From: CAZIUL01 sp964542475
GTDB taxonomy: Bacteria > Planctomycetota > B15-G4 > CAYZWU01
DNA: 64,000 bases
Direction: 5' to 3'
NCBI GenBank assembly: GCA_964542475.1
Contig: CAZIUL010000006.1
Span: 62,001-126,000, forward strand
This document shows, piece by piece, positions 7,878 through 17,052 of the stretch; position 1 is the first letter of the stretch; each line of letters starts with the position of its first letter. The translations under genes were made by a program, and so were the position numbers. The notes under the pieces were generated by a model. It saw only the letters and a program-made list of their open reading frames with translations, was not told the origin of the DNA and searched no databases.

Positions 7878-10396
7878 TGGTAAGACGACTCTTGCTTGTT
7901 CCGGTTGCTTTAATGTCAATGGGCTTTGTTTTTCAGGAAGGCGAACCGGATATCAGGGAGCTTTTGTCCGGTGCCAGGGAGGCTTATCAACAGGAAGACT
8001 ACAAGGCTGCGGTGGATGCCTGCAAAGAGGTGATAATGGCGGACCCGCACAACGTGGAAGCGCTTCATTGTCTGGCCCGCCTGTATGCCACGGCATCTGA
8101 TCCCGAGTTCTATGACGGAAAGCTCGCGGTTGAGCTGGCGCTCATGGCTGACGATGACTGCCCGAACGATCCCGAGATAATCGATACTCTGGCAATGGGC
8201 TATTTCGCGCAGAACAAGTTCGAGCACGCCATCCGTGAATGTTTGCGCTGCAGCGAACTCAATCCGTATGAACCGTTCTATTACTTGCAGCTCAAAAAGT
8301 TCGCAAGAACCTGGAAAGCAAGGCTGAAGATACAGCACCCGGGCCGGCAGGTTCCTGAAACGGCTCAGGCTTCCTACTACCTTGGCAGGGCTTTTTTCCA
8401 TCTGGGAGAGCTTGACGACGCGGCGGTGGAGCTCGAGCGCGTATTCGAATACGGAACCGAAGAGCCCGGCATTCTCAGTTACCTTGCAAAAACAATGATC
8501 GCGCTCGACGATCCCGTGCGCGCAAAGGAGGTGCTGCTCAGCCTCGGAGATTCCCTGGCGGAAAACCCGAAAATGCTGCTGGAGCTGGGCCGTGTTTGTT
8601 TTGCAGCCGGCGATTTCGAAAAGGCGGGGCTTCGCCTGGAGCAGGCCCGCGCCTTGGATGATGATCTCGATGGGCTTTCCTTGATCCTTGGCAGGGTGTA
8701 CCTGGAATTGGGAAGATGGATCAAGGCGGTGATCGTTTTGAAGGAAGCGCAGGATGCCGTTGACAAGAGCGACTTGTTCGCATTCGAAAAAGAGGCGGAG
8801 ATCCTGTACTTCATCGGCAAGGCACTCGCGAGCGCCGGAGAGCTGGATGACGGGATCAGGCATCTGCTGGATGCGGTCAGCCTGAAGCCCGGTTTTTCCG
8901 CGGGAGAGCGCGATCTCTTGTCACTTTGCGTCAGGAAGTTCGGATCATCCGAACACGTCAGGGAGCATCTCGCGAAGCTGAAACACGCTCATGTGCCGCT
9001 TTTCATCGAAACCACAGAAAAGGCGGGGCTGGGCAGGCCAGGCACCCCCGCTTTCGGGGACTATGATTGGGATGGAGATCCCGACCTTCTGATATCCGGT
9101 TCCAGGCTTTATGAGAACGACGGACACGGCAGGTTCAAGGATGTCACGGACAACGCGGGGCTGTCCCTGTCCGGCGGAGACGGGGGCGTCTTCGGCGATT
9201 ATGACAACGATGGGGACCTGGATTTGTTCATCACCGTTAACATTTCGGGGATGCGCGACAGGCTCCTGCGGAACGACGGGCGAAGAGGGTTCACGGACGC
9301 GTCCGAGGAAGCCGGCTTCCCAACGGACCTTGCCCCGACGAGCGGAGTCGCGTTTTGCGATGTGAACAACGACGGACACCTTGACCTTTACCTGGCCAAC
9401 GGCGGCAAACCGGGAGGATCAGCAGGAGGCGACCACAATGATTCGCTCTTTTTCGGGAAGGGGGACGGGGCCTTTGAAAACGCCACGAAAGAGTCGGGTA
9501 TCTCGGATCTGCCCGCGCGTTGTACATCAGGCGTAGCCATGGCTGACGCTGACAACGACGGCGATCCGGATCTCTTTGTCACCAACACCGATCTCGAACC
9601 CAACGGTTTTTACGAAAACAACGGCAACGGAGTTTTTACAGAGGGATTGCCGGATCTTTGTGGTTCAGGGCATAGGGGGCGGTACAGCAATTCGGTCGGG
9701 GCGGTTTTCGGCGATGTGGACGGAGACGGCGACCTCGATCTGTTCGTATCCAACAGCGTCGAGCCCGGCAAGCTCTTTTATTCGAACCGGAGCCGGTTGT
9801 GTCTCAACACAGGCAGGCCCTTGTACGGCTACACCGACAATTTCGACCACTCGGGCGTGCTTTTCGCACCGGGTCACGCTCAGCCCGCGTTCGCTGATGT
9901 GAACAACGACGGGCATCTGGATCTTCTCCTCGCCTCATCCGCGCCTGACCGGTTCTCGCGTCTTTACCTTGGCAACGGAAACGGAACTTTCACGGATGTG
10001 ACATGGATCAGCAACATTCTTGTCAGGGGTGCGGGCAGCGCGGCGTTTGCGGATGTGAATCTCGACGGCCACATGGACGTTTTCCTCGGCGGGAAGAACC
10101 GGTCCCACCTTTTCTGCAACCAGGGCAACGAGAACCACTGGATCGAGCTGCGTCTCGAAGGCGATGGCTGCGATGTATCAGCTATCGGCGCCCGGGTCAC
10201 CCTGGATTACGGATCCGGGAGCCAGATACGCGAGGTCAGCGGAGGCAGGGGGCCTGCTGTACAGGACATGATGATGGTACACTTCGGCCTGGGTTCATAT
10301 GACGGGAAGGTGAGCGTCTCCATCCAGTGGCCTGACGGGCGGAGCGGTTTTTACACCGGCTTGAAAGCCGATTCGATCCACAAGATAAAAAGGTAG
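7874..10396 (+). CDS. TPR plus FG-GAP/VCBS repeat plus ASPIC/UnbV domain protein
   Basis: The 840-residue secreted protein starts MMVRRLLLVPVALMSMG. TPR-like helical repeats occupy about residues 25-370 (AREAYQQEDYKAAVDACKEV). About seven FG-GAP/VCBS beta-propeller blades follow, each with a calcium-loop motif such as DYDWDGDPDLL, DYDNDGDLDLF and DVNNDGHLDLYLAN (about 385-740). The C-terminus is an ASPIC/UnbV domain (NHWIELRLEG, then SIQWPDGRSGFYTGL). This architecture is common in Planctomycetes, Acidobacteria and Verrucomicrobia, where it is exported and presumed to bind ligands or glycans; no enzymatic role is established. GGAG lies just before the ATG at 7874, which overlaps the previous stop codon. 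Confidence 0.88.
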   Translation: MMVRRLLLVPVALMSMGFVFQEGEPDIRELLSGAREAYQQEDYKAAVDACKEVIMADPHNVEALHCLARLYATASDPEFYDGKLAVELALMADDDCPNDPEIIDTLAMGYFAQNKFEHAIRECLRCSELNPYEPFYYLQLKKFARTWKARLKIQHPGRQVPETAQASYYLGRAFFHLGELDDAAVELERVFEYGTEEPGILSYLAKTMIALDDPVRAKEVLLSLGDSLAENPKMLLELGRVCFAAGDFEKAGLRLEQARALDDDLDGLSLILGRVYLELGRWIKAVIVLKEAQDAVDKSDLFAFEKEAEILYFIGKALASAGELDDGIRHLLDAVSLKPGFSAGERDLLSLCVRKFGSSEHVREHLAKLKHAHVPLFIETTEKAGLGRPGTPAFGDYDWDGDPDLLISGSRLYENDGHGRFKDVTDNAGLSLSGGDGGVFGDYDNDGDLDLFITVNISGMRDRLLRNDGRRGFTDASEEAGFPTDLAPTSGVAFCDVNNDGHLDLYLANGGKPGGSAGGDHNDSLFFGKGDGAFENATKESGISDLPARCTSGVAMADADNDGDPDLFVTNTDLEPNGFYENNGNGVFTEGLPDLCGSGHRGRYSNSVGAVFGDVDGDGDLDLFVSNSVEPGKLFYSNRSRLCLNTGRPLYGYTDNFDHSGVLFAPGHAQPAFADVNNDGHLDLLLASSAPDRFSRLYLGNGNGTFTDVTWISNILVRGAGSAAFADVNLDGHMDVFLGGKNRSHLFCNQGNENHWIELRLEGDGCDVSAIGARVTLDYGSGSQIREVSGGRGPAVQDMMMVHFGLGSYDGKVSVSIQWPDGRSGFYTGLKADSIHKIKR

Positions 10397-10476
10397 TGCC
10401 GGAGGGCAACCGGAGGGGGCTGCCCCTACGCCCGCCCGTCCCGGTTATCCGCCCAATCCGATCCCGATCCCTTAAT

Positions 10477-10535
10477 CCGCATGTTTCACCCTCTTCTGCT
10501 GCAGCACCTCGCGACGAAGAGTATGAAACATGCGG
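10477..10535. repeat. Dispersed palindromic element, copy 1
   Basis: A 59-bp imperfect palindrome with perfect 12-bp ends (CCGCATGTTTCA and TGAAACATGCGG). It begins three bases after the stop codon of the minus-strand spermidine-synthase-like gene. It is the reverse complement of copy 2 at 53 of 59 positions. Some differences fall at paired positions and keep the pairing. Confidence 0.85.
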
Positions 10536-10538
10536 GTT

Positions 10539-13409
10539 TTAACCGTTCCCATCCAGAACGAAATCGCGCAGGATCCGCGGCAAGTCTTCCTCTGCGTAGC
10601 GAGGATCAAACCGGTGCGGGTGCGGTGCCGGCGGAGCGCCGTTCACGATTTCCAGCGCTCTTATAACCCAGGACAAGTTTTCGCCCAGGCAAAGGTATGG
10701 GTGCGTGGCGATGTGCAGGAGCAGGATCCTGGCCATGCACCTGTTTCCCATTTTCGCTCTTATCACCGCGACCGAGACAAAGGTGCGCCAGTCCTGTCTT
10801 ACCTTGTGGTGTGTGTTTTCGAGCGTGTCAGCGGCTTTTGCGATTTTTCCCTCATCCATGAAGAGCTCCGCCATCTTGAGATGGAACAGGGTCTGATCTG
10901 GCGCGTTGCGGATGCATTCCTCGATCAGCATGCGGCAGTCATCGAACCGTTTCGCATTCATGAGCTCATACACCTTCTCATTCAGAAGGTTAAGCAGGTA
11001 CCTGTATTCAGGAGCTGTTGTGAGTCCCCGGGCAAGCAGCATCGCCTGTGACATGCTGATGCCTGCCGCATGGCCGGCATCCCCTGGAAAGCCGGCCCCG
11101 TCCTCCTCTATCCCCTTTATCGTTGCCTGCTGAAGAGCTTTTCCTGCCATGCATACGCCGAACACGTGTCTTTTGATCGCCTTGTTCGGGCGTGGCGGCA
11201 ACCTCTCGATTTTGAACCATGGACACGAAACCGCTTGAAGCTGGTTGATGAACCGCAGGTTGGTCAGGAGGTCGCGCTTCATCATCTCCGGCCAGGAAAA
11301 GCTGAGATAGCCACACCCGTCCGAGAACCTCTGGGGAGGGATTCTTGCCTCCAGCATCTCTCCGTTCGTGACGGAAAGGATGGCGAACATCTCCGGCTCG
11401 AGGCCGATTTTCACGAACTCATCGAGGACTCCTGTAATGAACATCCTGTTTTCGGTGTGTTCCGCGGATACCACGAACTCTTGATGCGTGCTCACCAGGG
11501 CAAGCGCAGGCCTGGCGGAGACGCGGTTATCGATAAAAAGGTGAAAGCCGGGGAACACCTCGTTTACGGTGCCGAGCAGGCGGACAAAGCTCTCGTGGCT
11601 CAGCTCGTGCGGAAAGATCCACTGGCAGAAGATCCCGTTGTTCTTCAGAATATCCCTGGCTTCGCAGTAGAACTCACGGGTGTGCAACGCCCTGGAGCAT
11701 GCGGTTTTTCTCGATGGCGGCGGAAGATAGACAAGGTCGAACCGCGCCGATGAGTGCCTCAAGAAAAGCCGCGCAGGCGCATTGATTTCGTGGATGTTGC
11801 GGCACTTTATTCTTTTCGATTCCTTCAACAGGCTTTCAATGCCCGTATCCCGCCTGTCAGGACCGACCACGGTTATTGACTTCACCATGAGGTCTTTTGC
11901 GATTTCGAGGATGTTTGTGTTCTCTTCGGGCCCGATCACGAGCGTATCTTCCGGCTCGGGGTGAAGCAGAACCGAAATAGAGGCCATGCGCCGCGATTTT
12001 GCATGAAGAGCTTTTGGCCCGGGCCAGGCCGGGGATCCGGAGCTCCGGTGGTTTTCAGACGAGCCGAACGCTGTAAGGTGCCGCTCCTGCGCTGAAGAGA
12101 ACCAGAAGCCGTCACAGACGAGAAAGCTCATGCCCAGGACGAGGATGCCCACAACCGATCCAAAGCCGGTAAGACCGCCGGCCTTAATTCCTGGAGCTGT
12201 TCTGTTTCGAACAAACACAAGAACAACCAATGGAACGGTCCCGGAGGCGAGCACTGTTGCGCGCATGACAGGCTGATCGAACATGTAGCACGAAAAACAG
12301 AAAGCCGCGCCCATCCCCGCCCATGTTCCGAAGAGCCCCTGCGCCAACTGTTCCAGCGGCCTATTGCCGAGAAGTAACCCGGCAAAAAAACCGAACGGTA
12401 CAGCGCTGAGCAGCGCAACTGTAAGCGCATCGTAAAGCGATGCGGAACATGCGTCTTCCATCAATGGGGCCAGGGCTGCCGCGCAGAAGATGGGGGTTGT
12501 TCCTGACAACAGGTTCCTGGTAAATGAGTGCGCTGACGCGTTGTCTGAGCGGCCGGTCCGATGGCCTAAAAACAGGCCCGCGCTTGCCGCGAACAGGCTT
12601 AAACCTGTTATGCAGGCTTCTGAACTGCACGGGGATGCCCAATGTTTTTCAGCGAGGCCGTTGAGAAAGAAGAGGAAAAGCCCCGCACCCCAGAAGAAAA
12701 GGAACGAGTCCAGGTTGGCTGACAGGCTGTTATGCCTGGGCCCTGTTCGTCGTGCCGGGCCGGTGTTTGTGGAGAGATCATGGCTTTTTGAAGGAGAGCG
12801 TGAATAAAAACAGATCAGGAACAGGAAGAACGCGAGCAGTTGAAGAGCTGGCGCGAGACCGAACGTGCTGCACGTCAACAGCGAAAAGAACACTGTTCCT
12901 GCGGCGCCGCCGGCCATGACAGACGCGAGGGTCGTCCTGCTGCCGCTCATGTCGAGCGCGGCCGTGAACCTGATCCTGATAAGGATGCCCAGCATGGCCG
13001 GCATTACAAGGCAGACGGCAAAAAGCAGCGATGGCAGCGCAAAAGGGATGCGCACATCCACTCCGTCCGTTCGGCAGAGCATCTCGAGGAACGGAACGGG
13101 GCCGCGCCCGAGCAGCCCTGCGGCGCTGATGAGTATGGCCGGCAGGAATGCCCCGGTGATCGAAAGCGTTTTTCCGGTCCTGCCGCCGGGAAGTATCGCC
13201 CTGCCGGCCCACACGCCCGTCAGAAGGCCTGTTACACCTCCGGCCAGCGCAGCATGCTGCAGATCGGGCACAAGCAGCGCGGGAAACAGGAGGGCCTCCC
13301 TCTGGCAGATGACAACTCCGGCGGCTGCAAAACCATACAGGAAAAACGCAGCATACGAACCGATGCCCCGTCTTTCAGATGTTTCAGTTTCGTTTCCGGA
13401 TATGGACAT
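10539..13409 (-). CDS. Membrane-embedded spermidine-synthase-like protein with C-terminal TPR
   Basis: The 956-residue protein has a long N-terminal membrane domain (about 12 helices, residues 15-420, for example YAAFFLYGFAAAGVVICQ). A class I methyltransferase-like Rossmann domain of the spermidine synthase family follows at about 470-700 (DTLVIGPEENTN, SITVVGPDRR, ARFDLVYLPPPSR, FYCEARDILKNNGIFCQW). The rest is a helical, TPR-like C-terminus (about 800-930). Fused spermine/spermidine synthase-like membrane proteins are known in many bacteria but mostly lack a proven reaction. The glycine-rich GGG(D/E)G loop of true spermidine synthases appears as GPEEN, so aminopropyl transfer is doubtful. 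The ATG at 13409 has no clear ribosome-binding site, so the start is uncertain. Confidence 0.75.
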   Translation of the reverse strand: MSISGNETETSERRGIGSYAAFFLYGFAAAGVVICQREALLFPALLVPDLQHAALAGGVTGLLTGVWAGRAILPGGRTGKTLSITGAFLPAILISAAGLLGRGPVPFLEMLCRTDGVDVRIPFALPSLLFAVCLVMPAMLGILIRIRFTAALDMSGSRTTLASVMAGGAAGTVFFSLLTCSTFGLAPALQLLAFFLFLICFYSRSPSKSHDLSTNTGPARRTGPRHNSLSANLDSFLFFWGAGLFLFFLNGLAEKHWASPCSSEACITGLSLFAASAGLFLGHRTGRSDNASAHSFTRNLLSGTTPIFCAAALAPLMEDACSASLYDALTVALLSAVPFGFFAGLLLGNRPLEQLAQGLFGTWAGMGAAFCFSCYMFDQPVMRATVLASGTVPLVVLVFVRNRTAPGIKAGGLTGFGSVVGILVLGMSFLVCDGFWFSSAQERHLTAFGSSENHRSSGSPAWPGPKALHAKSRRMASISVLLHPEPEDTLVIGPEENTNILEIAKDLMVKSITVVGPDRRDTGIESLLKESKRIKCRNIHEINAPARLFLRHSSARFDLVYLPPPSRKTACSRALHTREFYCEARDILKNNGIFCQWIFPHELSHESFVRLLGTVNEVFPGFHLFIDNRVSARPALALVSTHQEFVVSAEHTENRMFITGVLDEFVKIGLEPEMFAILSVTNGEMLEARIPPQRFSDGCGYLSFSWPEMMKRDLLTNLRFINQLQAVSCPWFKIERLPPRPNKAIKRHVFGVCMAGKALQQATIKGIEEDGAGFPGDAGHAAGISMSQAMLLARGLTTAPEYRYLLNLLNEKVYELMNAKRFDDCRMLIEECIRNAPDQTLFHLKMAELFMDEGKIAKAADTLENTHHKVRQDWRTFVSVAVIRAKMGNRCMARILLLHIATHPYLCLGENLSWVIRALEIVNGAPPAPHPHRFDPRYAEEDLPRILRDFVLDGNG

Positions 13410-13632
13410 GTAGAATGTGTTGGTTACGGCTTTACCGGTCCGTCAGGCGTTGGAGCACAACCGGCTCTCATGACGCTCCATAACATGCCTTGACGGGCAT
13501 GTCAAAACCTTTGGTGGTCTTTGCAACGGGTTGTTACAGGTTTTGGCCCGCTTATTTCATACTCTTCGTAGCGAGGTGCCGCAGCAGAAGAGGATGAAAT
13601 ATGCGGGATAGGTCATCAAAAGAGGAGAGCGC
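13410..13632. other. Divergent intergenic region
   Basis: This 223-bp region separates the minus-strand membrane fusion from the plus-strand sulfatase-fold gene. It holds a short hairpin near 13491-13502 (CATGCC, six-base loop, GGCATG) and copy 2 of the palindromic element. I see no convincing gene or consensus promoter in the rest. Confidence 0.5.
13548..13606. repeat. Dispersed palindromic element, copy 2
   Basis: A 59-bp imperfect palindrome, CCGCTTATTTCA at the left end and TGAAATATGCGG at the right, in inverted orientation to copy 1. An inner stem TCTTC/GAAGA is also preserved. It ends 26 bases before the sulfatase-fold start codon, so it would lie in that gene's 5' leader. Confidence 0.85.
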
Positions 13633-16014
13633 ATGAAGAACTGTTTTTTTTCGGCGGTGTTGCTTTTCATCGCGTGTGCGGGATTGTGTCTCATTACATT
13701 TTGCGGAAACGTCAAGGAGTGCGTATCGGTCGAGAAGCGAATCGCTCTTCTTGACTTGGAGGGAGAGAGCGCAGGGAGCATCGTGCCGGGGGGCGGTCCA
13801 GCGTACAAGGTGCACCGCACCATCGGCGGGGAGAAGCGGATGTGCATGGTTCTGAAGAACGGGAGCTGTGCGGTATTCGATGGCCTGCCGGTACATTCGG
13901 GCGCTAGACTGTCGCTCCTGCTCGGTGCATCCGGGCCGGGCAAGTCAATGATCAGGGTGCGGATCTGTGTCTCTAATGGCCCCCCTGTAAAGGGCGTCGG
14001 AAAGGGGGCGTTCAAGGAAGACGCTGTTTACGAGTTGTGCGGGGACAAGCCCGGGTGGCACCACAAAGCGATCGGACTCGATGGTTATGCGGGCCGGCGC
14101 ATGCGCGTCGTTTTCGAGGCGCCGGATACAGCCGAAGCAGTGGAAGCCGTTGTGGGCAACCCCGTTCTCCTGTCCGATGGGACGCGGGTGACCGCTGATG
14201 AATACCCGCCGATCGTGCTCGACGAGGTGGTGGAGGACTGGGTTGCAGGGTTCGACAAAGCAGAGCTGATTCGTTCCAACCCGGATCGGAAAACGGATGT
14301 TTACCCCATGAGCCTGGACCGGGAGATAAGGACCGCTGCGGACGAGCAGAAGAAGGTTATCGCCGCCATGCCGGATTCGGCGTTCTCGTTTACACTCACA
14401 CCGCTGGAGGGGGCTTACCTGGAGGTGGCTCTTCTCAACCTGCCGTTGGGTGAAAGGACCGCAAAGGATGCCGGGGACGTGGAGTACACCGTTTACGTTG
14501 ACAACCGTCCCGAGGTGCGCGTGCTCTCCGATTTCATCAATGTGCAGCCGGGCGTGCACATCTACAACCGCTTCATTCATCACGAGACGATAGACCTTTC
14601 CCCCTGGGCGGGGTGTGAGAAGAAGATCAGGTTCGAGACCCGGCGCATCGGCCAGGGCCCGCCCTCGCCCAACGCATACGCCTGGTGGGACATAGTTGTG
14701 AAAAGAAAGGTGAGAATCCCTCGGAGGAGGGCGTCGCCCGACAGCCCCAACGTCCTGGTGCTTTGCGTGGACGCGCTCAGGGCCGACCATCTGGGCTGCT
14801 ACGGATACGAGCGCGAAACAAGCCCTAACCTGGACGCGTTCTCACGGGATGCCCTGCTTTTTGAGCAGGCCATGAGCTCGTGCTCCTGGACGCTTCCTGC
14901 CACCGCTTCCCTTTTGACCGGGCTTCACCCCAACACTCACGGCGTGCTCGGCAACACGAGAAACTACCTCGTGGATGGCATCACCACGCTTCCCGAGTAC
15001 CTGGCGTGGCGCGGTGTGACCACTGCCGCGTTCTCAGCCAACCACCTCGTATGCCAGGCGATCAACTTCGACCAGGGGTTCGAGCGGTTCGTGGAGAAGT
15101 TCGAATCCGCTGAAGGTGTCAACCGCGACCTGTTCGGATGGCTTGAGTCCGCCGGACCGTTCCAGTTCTTCGGATATGTGCACTACATGGAACCCCATTC
15201 CCCGTACAGCGCCCCCGGGAAACACAGGCAGCATTTTGATCCTGACTATGTGGAGGAAAGGGATTTTTCAGGGGCCCTGCCCGAGAAGTGGCGGAGGGGA
15301 CAGGTAGACGAGCCGTTCACACCGGAGGAGTCCGAGCACCTGGTAAGCCTGTACGACAGCGAGATCCGCTACTGGGACCTTCGGTTCGGGCATCTCCTGG
15401 ATGTGCTCGAAGAGCTTTCCATAATGGACCGAACCCTGATAATCATCACTGCTGATCACGGGGAGGAGTTTTTCGATCACAGCGGCCTGGGTCACGGGGT
15501 CACCCTTTACAACGAGTGCATACAAGTTCCGCTCATCATTCGGGATCCGCGGATGAAAAAAGGGGTGCGCGTCAGCGAAACCGTATCGACCACGTCGATC
15601 TTCAACAGTGTCACCGATATTCTCGGCTTTGAAAAGCCGGGTTTCACCCAGGTGGACAGCTTGTACCCCATCCGGGGGCTGTCATCGAGGTTCGATGAGG
15701 TTTTTTCTTCCACCGAGAGCAGCATTCAGAACGTGCAGACTCGCCTTGCAAGCGTGATCAGGGGGCCGTTGAAACTGATAAAGGATATACAACGGCAGGG
15801 CGGTTCAGCGGAGCTTTACGATCTGAAAGAGGATCCCCTTGAGCGCAGCGACCTGACCGAAGAACGGAAGGAAGGCGCGGCAAGGCTCGAAAAATCGGTT
15901 CTCGCCTGGTACGAATCCACGGCTAAAGCTTTTCCCAAGGAGTGGCAACCCCTCACCCCCGAGATCCTCGAAAGGCTCGAAGAGCTGGGTTACATAGCTC
16001 CCGGTGATAGATAA
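13633..16014 (+). CDS. Sulfatase-fold (alkaline phosphatase superfamily) hydrolase or transferase with Thr in place of the Cys/Ser nucleophile
   Basis: The 793-residue protein begins with a signal sequence (residues 1-25), followed by a beta-rich region of unknown role up to about 365. A sulfatase-fold domain comes next. Metal-binding motifs are visible: NVLVLCVDALRADHLG near 373 and TADHGEEFFDHSGLGHG near 607. At the place of the formylglycine motif CxPxR the protein reads WTLPATASLLTG near 417, so the nucleophile would be Thr. Thr nucleophiles occur in phosphoethanolamine/phosphoglycerol transferases of this superfamily, so classic sulfatase activity is unlikely. The C-terminal LYDLKEDPLERSDL stretch is typical of the family. 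GAGGAG precedes the ATG at 13633. It is exported, and its substrate is unknown. Confidence 0.85.
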   Translation: MKNCFFSAVLLFIACAGLCLITFCGNVKECVSVEKRIALLDLEGESAGSIVPGGGPAYKVHRTIGGEKRMCMVLKNGSCAVFDGLPVHSGARLSLLLGASGPGKSMIRVRICVSNGPPVKGVGKGAFKEDAVYELCGDKPGWHHKAIGLDGYAGRRMRVVFEAPDTAEAVEAVVGNPVLLSDGTRVTADEYPPIVLDEVVEDWVAGFDKAELIRSNPDRKTDVYPMSLDREIRTAADEQKKVIAAMPDSAFSFTLTPLEGAYLEVALLNLPLGERTAKDAGDVEYTVYVDNRPEVRVLSDFINVQPGVHIYNRFIHHETIDLSPWAGCEKKIRFETRRIGQGPPSPNAYAWWDIVVKRKVRIPRRRASPDSPNVLVLCVDALRADHLGCYGYERETSPNLDAFSRDALLFEQAMSSCSWTLPATASLLTGLHPNTHGVLGNTRNYLVDGITTLPEYLAWRGVTTAAFSANHLVCQAINFDQGFERFVEKFESAEGVNRDLFGWLESAGPFQFFGYVHYMEPHSPYSAPGKHRQHFDPDYVEERDFSGALPEKWRRGQVDEPFTPEESEHLVSLYDSEIRYWDLRFGHLLDVLEELSIMDRTLIIITADHGEEFFDHSGLGHGVTLYNECIQVPLIIRDPRMKKGVRVSETVSTTSIFNSVTDILGFEKPGFTQVDSLYPIRGLSSRFDEVFSSTESSIQNVQTRLASVIRGPLKLIKDIQRQGGSAELYDLKEDPLERSDLTEERKEGAARLEKSVLAWYESTAKAFPKEWQPLTPEILERLEELGYIAPGDR

Positions 16015-16069
16015 TTGCGCGCGTCTTCCCACGTTTCCAGGATCATTTCACGCTGATGTCCCGCGCCTA

Positions 16070-16118
16070 GCCACAACACAGTTTACGGTGCCGCAGCAGA
16101 AGAGGATGAAATAAGCGG
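16070..16118. repeat. Dispersed palindromic element, variant copy 3
   Basis: The segment from 16087 to 16118 matches the right half of copy 2 almost exactly (GGTGCCGCAGCAGAAG and onward to AGCGG). The left half instead matches copy 4 (CAGTTTAC and flanking bases). It ends four bases from the stop codon of the minus-strand DUF2520 gene, so it would form the start of that gene's 3' untranslated region. Confidence 0.75.
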
Positions 16119-16122
16119 GCTC

Positions 16123-17034
16123 CTAGTGCTCCATCAGAATCCGTTCAAGCTCCTCGCGCGCCGAAGGCGTAAACCGGCCTTTTCGCTTTGCCGCGTCGAG
16201 AGTCATTCGTGCGAGCCTGATATAAATGGGAAGGAGCTCCGGGCATCCCTTTTCAATCGCCTTTAGATGATCAGCCACAACAGCGTGATCTCCACGCTCG
16301 ATGGGGCCTGTGAGAGCGCCTGGAACACCGACTTGCGTTGCGTTTTTGCACGTTCCCAGGATAAGCGGCGCGAGCGCCTCGAGCCCGGTTTTCCTGTCCA
16401 GGCCCGCCTTTTCCATCAGGTCCACAGCCAGGAGTATCGGGGCGATCAGGAAGTTGGAAGCGGACGCGGCCGCAGCGTGATACAGCGGCTTTGACGCGGT
16501 ATCGATCTCGACCGGCTTTCCCCCGATGCTTTCAGCGATCATCAGCGCTGTGCCGAGCGCTTTTCCGTCACCCTCGCAGGCAAACAGGGAGCCTGGCACG
16601 CTCCTGATTGCTGCTTCCGGCACGGCAAAAGACTGGAGAGGGTGCATGGAACCGGTGTGCGCTCCCCTTGACCTGCAATGCTCAAGCACAAGCGAGGGCA
16701 GTGCACCGGAAAGGTGCAGCACCACCCCGCCTTTTTTCACCCCCCGCGATGCGGCCTCTTCGATCTTGCCTATCACATTGTCCGGTGTGGCGATTATGAC
16801 TACATCCGCAGAAGCCGCGGCCTTATCAGCCTCGCCCGAATCAAGCGCATCTCCGGCGCCCATGAACGAGCAGGCGTTGCAAGCTGACTCCCTGCTTCTA
16901 CAACATACACCGGCGATGGAATGGCCCGCTTCTTTCATCAGCCTGCCAAGGCACCTTCCAACAGCCCCACAGCCGATGAACGCGATGGAGAAGAAACGAT
17001 CATTGAATTTTTGATTGGATTGGTTTCGCGACAT
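16123..17034 (-). CDS. Rossmann-fold/DUF2520 oxidoreductase, candidate PanG-type ketopantoate reductase
   Basis: The 303-residue protein has an NAD(P)-binding motif IGCGAVGRCLGRLM near residue 19. VVIIATPDNVIGKIEE, the conserved LHLSGALPSLVLEHCRSRGA and GSMHPLQSFA follow, then the helical DUF2520 domain with ALTGPIERGD. Proteins of this family resemble ketopantoate reductases, and PanG of Francisella, to my recollection a DUF2520-type protein, carries out that step. The gene is the last of a minus-strand series that includes panC and panD, while no panE is seen here, which supports the inference. The substrate cannot be read from the sequence, and other ApbA-like reductions are possible. It follows spoVG by 18 bases. 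Confidence 0.75.
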   Translation of the reverse strand: MSRNQSNQKFNDRFFSIAFIGCGAVGRCLGRLMKEAGHSIAGVCCRSRESACNACSFMGAGDALDSGEADKAAASADVVIIATPDNVIGKIEEAASRGVKKGGVVLHLSGALPSLVLEHCRSRGAHTGSMHPLQSFAVPEAAIRSVPGSLFACEGDGKALGTALMIAESIGGKPVEIDTASKPLYHAAAASASNFLIAPILLAVDLMEKAGLDRKTGLEALAPLILGTCKNATQVGVPGALTGPIERGDHAVVADHLKAIEKGCPELLPIYIRLARMTLDAAKRKGRFTPSAREELERILMEH

Positions 17035-17052
17035 TGGAATGTGTGGTTTATC

